A DNA stretch of 7,697 nt, from contig JAIRYX010000357.1 in NCBI GenBank assembly GCA_031267635.1, forward strand, positions 1-7,697. Reading direction: 5' to 3'. The stretch is from Planctomycetaceae bacterium (GTDB lineage: Bacteria > Planctomycetota > Planctomycetia > Pirellulales > Thermoguttaceae). Of the stretch, positions 1 to 5,617 are shown piece by piece. Position 1 is the first letter of the stretch; every line of letters starts with the position of its first letter. The notes beneath the pieces were generated by a model. That model did no database searches. It had not been told where the DNA came from and was given only the letters and a program-made list of their open reading frames with translations. Both the position numbers and the translations under genes were made by a program.

Positions 1-120
1 GCTCCGTAAAGACCGGGAGCCGCTCCGTAAAGACCGCGAGCCGTTCCGTAAAGACCGGGAGCGTTTCCGTAAAGACCGGGAGCCGTTCCGTAAAGACCGG
101 TAGCCGCTCCGTAAAGACCC
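1..120. repeat. 21-bp tandem repeat, five full copies plus a partial sixth
   Basis: Five 21-bp units (1-21, 22-42, 43-63, 64-84, 85-105) and a partial sixth (106-120) share the core TCCGTAAAGACCG with one to three substitutions per copy. There are no spacers, so this is not a CRISPR array. The period of 21 is a multiple of three and the array runs off the left edge. On the minus strand it reads as a GLYGxAP heptapeptide repeat in frame with an upstream ATG. On the plus strand, positions 2-103 read as an RKDRE-type heptapeptide repeat ending in TAG. Which frame is translated, if any, cannot be settled here. Confidence 0.95.
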
Positions 121-197
121 CGACTGCTTTGAATTATAATCCAGACGATTAGACAAAGAACTTCTTTGATGGCTTGTTTCATTAGCGTGCGTAACAT
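1..197 (-). CDS. Possible repeat protein, GLYG heptads after a hydrophobic segment (partial, C-terminus outside window)
   Basis: I do not recognise this protein. Read from ATG at 197-195 it begins MLRTLMKQAIKEV; a second in-frame ATG lies at 182-180. A hydrophobic stretch follows (LCLIVWIII, about residues 14-22), then QSSR, then a seven-residue repeat of the form GLYG-A/T/N-A-P/T/R, present five to six times before the window edge. The hydrophobic segment could be a membrane anchor or signal sequence and the Gly/Tyr/Ala repeat a surface or structural region; both are inferences. Against coding: there is no clear Shine-Dalgarno site, most differences between repeat copies change the amino acid, and other frames through the array are also open. 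The ATG at 197 lies inside a 17-nt sequence repeated at 7414-7430, so the ORF may belong to a dispersed repeat. It diverges from pgm across about 57 bases. Confidence 0.4.
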   Translation of the reverse strand, partial: MLRTLMKQAIKEVLCLIVWIIIQSSRGLYGAATGLYGTAPGLYGNAPGLYGTARGLYGAAPGLYG

Positions 198-204
198 GAG
201 TTAA
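188..204 (-). repeat. 17-nt dispersed repeat TTAACTCATGTTACGCA, copy 1
   Basis: The minus strand of 188-204 is identical over 17 nt to plus-strand 7414-7430. The shared block contains an ATG followed by TTA CGC (Met-Leu-Arg); at this copy that ATG is in frame with the GLYG-repeat ORF. A 17-nt exact match within a window this size is unlikely by chance. Confidence 0.75.
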
Positions 205-240
205 GATAGTGAATTTTTGATATAAAAACAGATAACGATA

Positions 241-245
241 AAGGA
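241..245 (+). promoter_or_regulatory. Shine-Dalgarno-like site of pgm
   Basis: AAGGA sits nine bases before the ATG at 255 and supports that start. The short divergent gap (198-254) is AT-rich and must hold the pgm promoter. A TATAAA-like stretch near 220 could be a -10 box, but no convincing -35 partner is seen. Confidence 0.5.
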
Positions 246-254
246 AACAAAATC

Positions 255-1892
255 ATGGTCAGTGAATTGGCAGGAAAACCGGCGCCGGAATCGCTTTTAA
301 TTAATGTTTCAGAACTGGAAAACAATTACTTTCAACTTGTGCCGGACGTAGCCAATGTCGTGCAAAAGGTTTCTTTTGGAACAAGCGGACATCGCGGAAC
401 GCCGCTTAACGGTTCGTTTACGGAATTACACATTTTGGCAATCACGCAAGCCATTTGCGAATATCGCGAGGCAAAAGGTTACACCGGCCCATTATTTTTA
501 GGAAAAGACACGCACGCCATTTCGTCCGCTGCGCAACGGACTGCGGTGGAAGTTCTTGCAGCTAACAATGTTACGATAATATTACAGGAAAATGAAGCGT
601 TCACTCCCACGCCGGTTATTTCGCACGCAATTTTGACATACAATCGGGAACATTCCTCGCCATCGGCTGACGGAATCGTTATCACGCCTTCACATAACCC
701 GCCTTGCGACGGCGGTATCAAATACAATCTTCCGCACGGCGGACCGGCGGACACGGACGCGACCGGTTGGATTCAAGACCGCGCTAATGAATTGTTACGC
801 GATAAGTGTAAGACTGTCAAACGGTTATCGCATCGGGAAGCGTACCAGCAAACGACAACGCATCCGTGTGATTTTATGACGCCGTATATCACCGATCTGC
901 GGAATATCATTGACCTTACGGCAATTTCAAAGTCGGGAATCCGAATCGGTGTTGACCCATTAGGCGGCGCGGGTTGCGCATACTGGGAACCGATTGCCGA
1001 AATGTATGGATTGAACATCACGGTCGTCAATCCGAAAATTGACCCGACTTTTTCGTTTATGTCGGTTGATCATGACGGAAAAATTCGCATGGATTGTTCC
1101 AGCCCATACTCAATGGCAAAACTTGTGGCGCTCGCTCAACAATTTGACCTCGCTGTTGCTAATGACCCCGACGCCGACCGTCACGGAATTGTGACTCCTT
1201 CGGCAGGATTGATGAATCCGAACCATTATTTGTCGGTTGCGATTGATTACCTTTTTAAAAATCGAAATAATTGGGTAAAGAGTATCGGAATCGGTAAAAC
1301 GCTGGTTTCCAGCTCAATGATCGACCGCGTTGCTACAGGACTGGAACGGCGTTTAGTCGAAGTGCCGGTAGGGTTTAAGTGGTTTGTGGGCGGATTGTTC
1401 GACGGTACCATTGGTTTTGGCGGTGAAGAAAGCGCTGGGGCGAGTTTTCTTAAATTGGATGGCAAAGTTTGGTCAACCGACAAAGACGGCGTCATTTTAA
1501 ATCTTTTGGCGGCGGAAATTTTGGCGAAAACATCACAAGACCCAGGTTTACATTATCGTGAACTCGAAAACCGCTACGGAAAATCGTATTACACACGAAT
1601 TGATCAATCGGCGTCGCTGGAACAAAAAGCGGCATTCAAGAATCTTACGCCGGAAAAAGTGGTAGCCAAAGAACTTGCGGGCGAATTGATTACATCCAAA
1701 CTGACCAATGCACCGGGCAACAACGCCTCAATTGGTGGTTTGAAAGTTGCAACAAAAAACGGTTGGTTTGCCGCTCGAGCATCAGGGACAGAGAATATTT
1801 ACAAAATTTACGCGGAATCGTTTCACGGCGATGAACATCTTCAACAAATTCTCAATGAAGCTCGTGAAATTGTTACAAATGCATTGGCGTAA
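255..1892 (+). CDS. pgm: Phosphoglucomutase, alpha-D-glucose-specific
   Basis: Cytosolic enzyme interconverting alpha-D-glucose 1-phosphate and glucose 6-phosphate, linking glycogen and nucleotide-sugar metabolism to glycolysis. The 545-aa length matches the E. coli Pgm type (about 546 aa) of the alpha-D-phosphohexomutase superfamily. All four signature loops are visible: FGTSGHRG at 41-48; the catalytic phosphoserine loop TPSHNPP at 144-150, with Ser146; the metal-binding DPDADRHG at 304-311, where the three Asp bind Mg2+; and the sugar-specificity loop GGEESAGASF at 389-398. The C-terminal phosphate-binding loop RASGTENIYKIYAES lies at 508-522. No catalytic residue is missing, so the enzyme should be active. 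The ATG start is supported by an AAGGA site nine bases upstream. The gene stands alone on the plus strand, divergent from the repeat ORF at its left, with a hairpin/T-tract about 120 bases downstream. A phosphomannomutase role is less likely given the length and the E. coli Pgm-type motifs. Confidence 0.97.
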   Translation: MVSELAGKPAPESLLINVSELENNYFQLVPDVANVVQKVSFGTSGHRGTPLNGSFTELHILAITQAICEYREAKGYTGPLFLGKDTHAISSAAQRTAVEVLAANNVTIILQENEAFTPTPVISHAILTYNREHSSPSADGIVITPSHNPPCDGGIKYNLPHGGPADTDATGWIQDRANELLRDKCKTVKRLSHREAYQQTTTHPCDFMTPYITDLRNIIDLTAISKSGIRIGVDPLGGAGCAYWEPIAEMYGLNITVVNPKIDPTFSFMSVDHDGKIRMDCSSPYSMAKLVALAQQFDLAVANDPDADRHGIVTPSAGLMNPNHYLSVAIDYLFKNRNNWVKSIGIGKTLVSSSMIDRVATGLERRLVEVPVGFKWFVGGLFDGTIGFGGEESAGASFLKLDGKVWSTDKDGVILNLLAAEILAKTSQDPGLHYRELENRYGKSYYTRIDQSASLEQKAAFKNLTPEKVVAKELAGELITSKLTNAPGNNASIGGLKVATKNGWFAARASGTENIYKIYAESFHGDEHLQQILNEAREIVTNALA

Positions 1893-2012
1893 AAACCAGA
1901 TGTGAAAAAATAACAATTCTATGCAATATGATTTATTATAAAGACTGTAATCGACTTTGCCATATTGGTTGACCTTTACCGCCATTTAGAGTTTCGTAAA
2001 AGAATAAAATTT

Positions 2013-2053
2013 CATTTTCCGATATTTTTTATATTGGAAAATGCTTATTTTTT
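2013..2053 (+). terminator. AT-rich hairpin followed by T tract, candidate intrinsic terminator
   Basis: CATTTTCC (2013-2020) pairs perfectly with GGAAAATG (2036-2043). The pairing continues inward through one G.T wobble and four A/T pairs, giving a stem of about 13 bp and a 5-nt T loop. TTATTTTTTC follows at once. Position and shape fit termination of pgm, although it lies 120 bases past the stop codon. The stem is GC-poor, so efficiency is uncertain. The sequence on its other side is A-rich, so it could work in both directions. Confidence 0.5.
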
Positions 2054-2191
2054 CTATATTGTGTATATCAACTTTGCTTTTCAAAGATTTTATATCAAAT
2101 TGAATCCAATGATTTTTGATTAAGATTCGATGTTTTGTTCGTAAAATTGCGGCATAAAGTTTCAAAACAGATACATATCAGGTTTTTGACA

Positions 2192-2503
2192 ATGGTAGCA
2201 GCGGGTGTTAAAACGATTAAAACTTTTTCTGATTTACGTTTTTGGGTGTATGAAATGTTATGTGAACATCATGAATTATTAATGAACTCTTTTCCTACAT
2301 CAGAAACGTTAATCAAACGTAGCGGGCAAGATGCGTGTGGAGTTATGTTTTGTCTCTATGGACCTCGTGCAGTGAGAATTACGGCAATCTGGGAAAAAGA
2401 AAAAAACCGAGTTCTTTTTTATGGACCTACCGGAAAAAGATACCATCAAATCGAATTGAACATGCTCGTCGTTTCTAACCAAGACCTGCTTGGCATAAAT
2501 TAA
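2192..2503 (+). CDS. Small conserved-type hypothetical protein (103 aa)
   Basis: Function unknown. From ATG at 2192 it encodes 103 aa beginning MVAAGVKTIKTFSDL. It is probably cytosolic: no signal peptide or membrane segment is visible. The middle contains FCLYGPRAVRITAIWE and then RVLFYGPTGKRYHQ, alternating hydrophobic and charged stretches that suggest a compact alpha/beta fold. From memory, this pattern (a CGxxFCLxGPR block, a TAIWE block, then an LFYGxTGxR block) resembles short conserved hypothetical proteins of Pirellulales planctomycetes; this was not verified. A longer reading from TTG at 2135 adds 19 residues, but those have no supporting ribosome site and look like intergenic sequence. 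The ATG has only a weak CAGG about nine bases upstream. The gene lies alone between the pgm terminator hairpin and a repeat-rich gap, so the context gives no role. Confidence 0.72.
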   Translation: MVAAGVKTIKTFSDLRFWVYEMLCEHHELLMNSFPTSETLIKRSGQDACGVMFCLYGPRAVRITAIWEKEKNRVLFYGPTGKRYHQIELNMLVVSNQDLLGIN

Positions 2504-2533
2504 AATTTGCAGATTCTTTATTATCAGCTCGTT

Positions 2534-2551
2534 GTAACTATTCAGTCGCTC
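2534..2551 (+). repeat. 18-nt intergenic motif, copy A
   Basis: Reads GTAACTATTCAGTCGCTC, 16 of 18 bases matching the consensus GTAACTATTCAGTTGCCC drawn from the five copies in this window. Confidence 0.65.
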
Positions 2552-2642
2552 AAACCACATAAAGCCGCACTAAGTACCTAGTCAGTACGAAGTTCCTCAC
2601 TTTCTCTTGATATGAAAAATGTCAAATTTATAGGTATTTTAC

Positions 2643-2694
2643 GTTGAAAAATAAAGACTTACGAATGTTTTGGGAAAGGTTTTTAGAAGCTCCC
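2643..2694 (+). mobile_element. Partial copy of the 89-bp palindromic MITE-like element (right half)
   Basis: These 52 bases align with the right halves of the full copies at 6762-6850 and 7091-7180. They share a TTGAAAAATAA block, CTTACGAA (as in the copy at 7091), and the terminal arm GGTTTTTAGAAGCTCCC, which differs by one base from the arm at 6834-6850. No left inverted arm is recognisable at the expected distance upstream, so this copy looks truncated or decayed. Confidence 0.75.
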
Positions 2695-2741
2695 TAAAAT
2701 TACCCGAAAGCTTTTATTATTGCAATGGTAAAGTCTTTCTT

Positions 2742-2759
2742 GTAACTCTACAGTTGCCC
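2742..2759 (+). repeat. 18-nt intergenic motif, copy B
   Basis: Reads GTAACTCTACAGTTGCCC, 16 of 18 bases matching the window consensus. Just beyond it, GCCCT (2756-2760) has an inverted partner AGGGC about 15 bases on, a small possible hairpin. Confidence 0.65.
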
Positions 2760-2815
2760 TGTGCGAATTTAAGCGAGGGCAGGCGAAATTTTGGCATATT
2801 CCAACCCAAAACCTA

Positions 2816-2833
2816 CCTTCTACTGAATAGTTA
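2816..2833 (-). repeat. 18-nt intergenic motif, copy C (inverted, 3' part diverged)
   Basis: The minus strand reads TTAACTATTCAGTAGAAG. The first 13 bases match the consensus at 12 positions and the last five do not. It is inverted relative to the other four copies and shares an exact 12-bp inverted match with copy A. Confidence 0.45.
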
Positions 2834-2925
2834 ATTACAATAATACTAACAATTGCCGTCGGGTGGGCATTTTTCGCTTGCACATGACCGCTAATAAGAT
2901 ATTAAAAAGACTCTAACACTTCTCA

Positions 2926-4254
2926 TCATATTTTTCGCCATAAAGACAACCATATCAAGAAAAACATCATTGCGTGAACAATGTTAGCAATTGCAACAGC
3001 CCATGCTGCACCGAACATGCCAAATTGCGGAACCAAGATAGCACATCCGATTATGGTCAATAAAACTTGTACGAAACAAATAAACGGTTGAATGCGAAAC
3101 CTTTGTGCCGCAGTTACCGGATATCCCAGTGCGTTGCCGACAAAGCCGAATGTTGCACCGAACGCAATCAGCCAAAAAAGTGACGTGAGAGCGACGTATT
3201 CTTCGTTGTAGGCGAGCGTCAGAAGGGACGCGCCGATAAATGGAATCACCAGCAAACTGACACATCCTATGCCGAAAGACGAGCCAATTAGAATTGTTGT
3301 CAGACGTAAAAAACCGCTACGGTCGGCGGCGGCATAACTTTTCGCAAAACGCTGCGACATTGCTACTCCGAGCGAATTGACAATCATCAATCCGACCGAC
3401 ATCAACATCGCAATTGATGCGAATTGTCCTAACGCCGTCAGACTTCCGGCGGCGTTTCCTTGACGTTCCAACCAAAACCGCGGAATTTGCGGCGTAAGCG
3501 AAAGTAATCCCATATTGATTGCAAGCGGCAGTCCTAATCGCGTCATCGCAAAAATTGCGGAACAAGAAAATCGCGGCGTTAGTTCCAACGGAATAACGCA
3601 AAATTTTGCGGTTGGATTTTTTGAAAACGTCGGATTCTGTGAAAACAACCGGCGCGCGGTCGGAAAATCATAAACCGCCGCCGTCAGAAAACGCAATACC
3701 GCAAGAGCAATCAGCGAGAGGAGAACGTTTTTCGTCGCGTAAAACATGGCAGCAGTTCCGGTAAGCGTCAACAAGCCGCGAATGATTAACGATTTGGCGA
3801 TGAGATCAAAACGTTCCTGCTTTTGAAATAAAGCGTGAAACAATTCGCTCAACGATTGTCCCGCAACCGCAAATCCTATAACCAGAGTAATCGCGATAAG
3901 AAGTCTGTTGTTTTGGTGAAAGACGAACACGGCAAGAAATACGCTGACAACAAGAGCGATCATTGACCAGAGAATCCGATGTGCAAAATAATCTCGAAAT
4001 TCCCAGCGGTTTTCTATGTCGGTAACGAAAATTTGACGCAAATTGAAATCGGCGAATTGGAACACCGGCTGCGCGATTAGCAGTCCGACGGTGTATAATC
4101 CGGCGGATTCGCTTGATCCGAGTTTGTTGTAGACGCTGATAATTCCCCACATACAAAGCTGCAAAACCACGTTACCGAACAACGTTTGCGAGAAATCAAA
4201 CCGCAAAGAACGCGGAATGTCGGCTTTCGTATTACTCTGTTTTTTGCGAGACAT
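2926..4254 (-). CDS. Polysaccharide flippase/exporter of the MATE-like (MOP) superfamily, Wzx type
   Basis: A 442-aa integral inner-membrane protein, inferred to flip lipid-linked polysaccharide precursors for O-antigen, exopolysaccharide or similar envelope glycans. About 12 hydrophobic helices can be counted, roughly at 24-44, 54-72, 92-112, 117-137, 158-173, 177-195, 240-258, 274-298, 319-345, 356-380, 390-408 and 412-437, with a polar loop near 200-235 between the two six-helix halves. That layout and length are usual for Wzx/RfbX-type flippases. Supporting features are FGNVVLQL in the first helix, an amphipathic QKQERFDLIAKS segment near 144-155, and the GMFGAAWAVAIANIVHA-like final helices typical of the family. 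The cytoplasmic N-terminus is basic (MSRKKQ). No good Shine-Dalgarno precedes the ATG. A perfect palindrome lies just upstream. It follows the HEWLH protein gene by 57 bases on the same strand, so co-transcription is likely. The substrate cannot be read from sequence, and no glycosyltransferase lies nearby. Confidence 0.82.
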   Translation of the reverse strand: MSRKKQSNTKADIPRSLRFDFSQTLFGNVVLQLCMWGIISVYNKLGSSESAGLYTVGLLIAQPVFQFADFNLRQIFVTDIENRWEFRDYFAHRILWSMIALVVSVFLAVFVFHQNNRLLIAITLVIGFAVAGQSLSELFHALFQKQERFDLIAKSLIIRGLLTLTGTAAMFYATKNVLLSLIALAVLRFLTAAVYDFPTARRLFSQNPTFSKNPTAKFCVIPLELTPRFSCSAIFAMTRLGLPLAINMGLLSLTPQIPRFWLERQGNAAGSLTALGQFASIAMLMSVGLMIVNSLGVAMSQRFAKSYAAADRSGFLRLTTILIGSSFGIGCVSLLVIPFIGASLLTLAYNEEYVALTSLFWLIAFGATFGFVGNALGYPVTAAQRFRIQPFICFVQVLLTIIGCAILVPQFGMFGAAWAVAIANIVHAMMFFLIWLSLWRKI

Positions 4255-4259
4255 AAAGT

Positions 4260-4271
4260 GGAAAATTTTCC
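4260..4271. promoter_or_regulatory. Perfect 12-bp palindrome upstream of the flippase start
   Basis: GGAAAATTTTCC is exactly self-complementary and lies five bases upstream of the flippase ATG, where the ribosome site should be. One more G/C pair forms after a mismatch. It could be an operator or a small translation-blocking hairpin, or chance in AT-rich sequence; nothing else supports a function. Confidence 0.2.
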
Positions 4272-4311
4272 GCGAGGGATTTTTGGGGCTTGCAGTGGAG
4301 CGTCCGGCGGT

Positions 4312-5415
4312 TTATGGTGCAATTTGAATCACCGCTCCAGGGTTTCCTTCGTGACTTTTTTGCGTTGTCATCTCCGACCAAATTTGACGAGTTAAGTGTT
4401 CGGTCATCAGGTGTTTGTAAAAAAATGTCCATGTCGTGCAATCATCCGGTTTCTTGTATTCCTGTTCACCATCTTGTCGCGGATCGTGCATGCCGCGTCC
4501 GTCGTCCGAAGAACGTGTCGTACCACGCGGATAACCGAGAACGTCATGCACAACATCGTCGATTTGATGCAGCCATTCATGCAGCTCCATTTCACCGACA
4601 ACTTCCTGCTTGAACGGATAATCGTCGCCCCAAGGAACCATCATATAACCGGCGCCGCGCAACCCCGGTAGCCGTCCATACATCGCCGCCGTCCAGGGAC
4701 GCGGAAGATTCTGTCCTTTCGTGTCGCGGAATTTTACATAGCCAATCACCGTATTGTATATTTTTTTGCCGGATGCTTTTTTGAACTCTTTTGCCACTTC
4801 GGTAGGACCAATCGGAAATCCGTCGCCTGCGTTTACATCGGTAATCGGCTCCGCAACGAATACTACGTCAAATTCCGGCAACAAAATTCCGCTTGACCAT
4901 TCAAAAATCATGTCGCGAAAACCGGCTAATTCCCGACCGATTGTCTCCAAATCGCTCTTGATAAACGTTTGATGATACGAAGTCGTTGTGCCGTCCTGAC
5001 TCTTTTTGTCGGCTTTCACTTCTTTATAAATCAATACCAACACGTTCCATTTTTTTGCTTGAGAAATGTCGGTGTTGCTTTGTACTTTCGGACGCAATTC
5101 TTTAATATGTTCGCGTGCCTCGCTTCGTTGTTCTTCTTTGCAAGTCGTCCGGTCGAGAACCCGCTCCCAAAGCGTGAGAGCGTTTGCCATGTCGCCGTCC
5201 GCTTCCGCTTTTAACGCGAGTTTTTGGGTTTCGTCATAATCGAGCGCGGCGAGAGGCGTTGCGGCTTTCCAATTTCCCGCAGCCGCGCCTTGCGTTGCCG
5301 ATTCCGCAATTTTCAACGGCGGAATCGGAACAACATCTTCCGCAAGCAACGAGCCGGAACACAAACTTCCGAAAGTCAACAAAATCGCCAACGTTAATGT
5401 TTGATATGTTTTCAT
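4312..5415 (-). CDS. Secreted putative zinc metallopeptidase with HEWLH motif
   Basis: A 367-aa protein beginning MKTYQTLTLAILLTFG, a classic signal peptide with probable cleavage after SLLA (about residue 25), so it acts outside the cytoplasm. The Cys at 19 does not make a good lipobox. Residues about 60-108 form a helical TPR-like pair (ALKAEADGDMANALTLWERV). The C-terminal half carries EVVGEMELHEWLHQIDD: HEWLH at 279-283 fits the zincin HExxH signature, with Glu280 as likely catalytic base. Downstream come GYP, a DDGRGMH block with His310 (candidate third ligand, inferred), and WTFFYKHLMT. From memory this order (LHEWLH, GYP, DGxGxH, W-x-FY-x-x-LM) recurs in uncharacterised bacterial proteins; not verified. 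The ATG at 5415 is chosen over a TTG 12 bases upstream because GGAGA lies five bases before it. The substrate is unknown. It is probably co-transcribed with the flippase. Confidence 0.7.
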   Translation of the reverse strand: MKTYQTLTLAILLTFGSLCSGSLLAEDVVPIPPLKIAESATQGAAAGNWKAATPLAALDYDETQKLALKAEADGDMANALTLWERVLDRTTCKEEQRSEAREHIKELRPKVQSNTDISQAKKWNVLVLIYKEVKADKKSQDGTTTSYHQTFIKSDLETIGRELAGFRDMIFEWSSGILLPEFDVVFVAEPITDVNAGDGFPIGPTEVAKEFKKASGKKIYNTVIGYVKFRDTKGQNLPRPWTAAMYGRLPGLRGAGYMMVPWGDDYPFKQEVVGEMELHEWLHQIDDVVHDVLGYPRGTTRSSDDGRGMHDPRQDGEQEYKKPDDCTTWTFFYKHLMTEHLTRQIWSEMTTQKSHEGNPGAVIQIAP

Positions 5416-5420
5416 ATCGT

Positions 5421-5425
5421 TCTCC
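5421..5425 (-). promoter_or_regulatory. Shine-Dalgarno site deciding the HEWLH-protein start
   Basis: GGAGA on the minus strand ends five bases before the ATG at 5415-5413. It overlaps the alternative TTG reading at 5427, which makes the ATG the real start and places the signal peptide exactly at the N-terminus. Confidence 0.7.
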
Positions 5426-5617
5426 AAATTTTAGTTTTTAGTTTTTTTATGATCCACGAAAGTTTACGAAAAAGCAAACACATTACACAACGCCTTTACC
5501 TAGCTATACTTATCGCACTTGAAAATTCGGTTTTTATGCTCCAAGGGACTATGGGGACATGATGAATGACGAACATTGTCTCAAAGCCAAAAGTTTAAGT
5601 ACGAGGAGTAAACAATA

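Larger units (their letters stand above)
2504..2925. other. Gene-free, repeat-bearing gap
   Basis: These 422 bases lie between the converging 3' ends of the small plus-strand gene and the minus-strand flippase. They hold a partial MITE-like element (2643-2694) and three copies of an 18-nt motif (2534-2551, 2742-2759 and, inverted, 2816-2833). The motif copies at 2535-2546 and 2822-2833 form a 12-bp inverted pair, TAACTATTCAGT/ACTGAATAGTTA, about 290 bp apart. No ORF with a plausible product and no strong intrinsic terminator for either gene was seen. Confidence 0.7.

Noticed and set aside
1..120. Possible CRISPR array
   Set aside because: The 21-bp units are directly adjacent, with no unique spacers between them; this is a simple tandem repeat.
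2135..2191. TTG-initiated N-terminal extension of the small plus-strand gene
   Set aside because: No ribosome site precedes the TTG, and the 19 extra residues do not resemble the start of a folded domain. The ATG at 2192 gives a more natural N-terminus.
2854..2874. TGCC...GGCA followed by five T as a plus-strand terminator
   Set aside because: The stem is only four base pairs with an eight-base loop, and it is 350 bases past the small gene, so it is too weak to call.
4290..4671. Plus-strand frames opposite the 3' end of the HEWLH gene
   Set aside because: They lie antisense to a gene with a signal peptide, a good ribosome site and a recognisable motif, and have no features of their own.
5416..5427. 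TTG start four codons upstream of the HEWLH protein
   Set aside because: The TTG overlaps the GGAGA Shine-Dalgarno site that serves the ATG at 5415, and the ATG places the signal peptide at the very N-terminus.
5416..5617. Promoter of the HEWLH gene in the 202-base gap
   Set aside because: Some TTGCTT-like and AT-rich hexamers are present, but no pair has convincing spacing and sequence, so no promoter is called.
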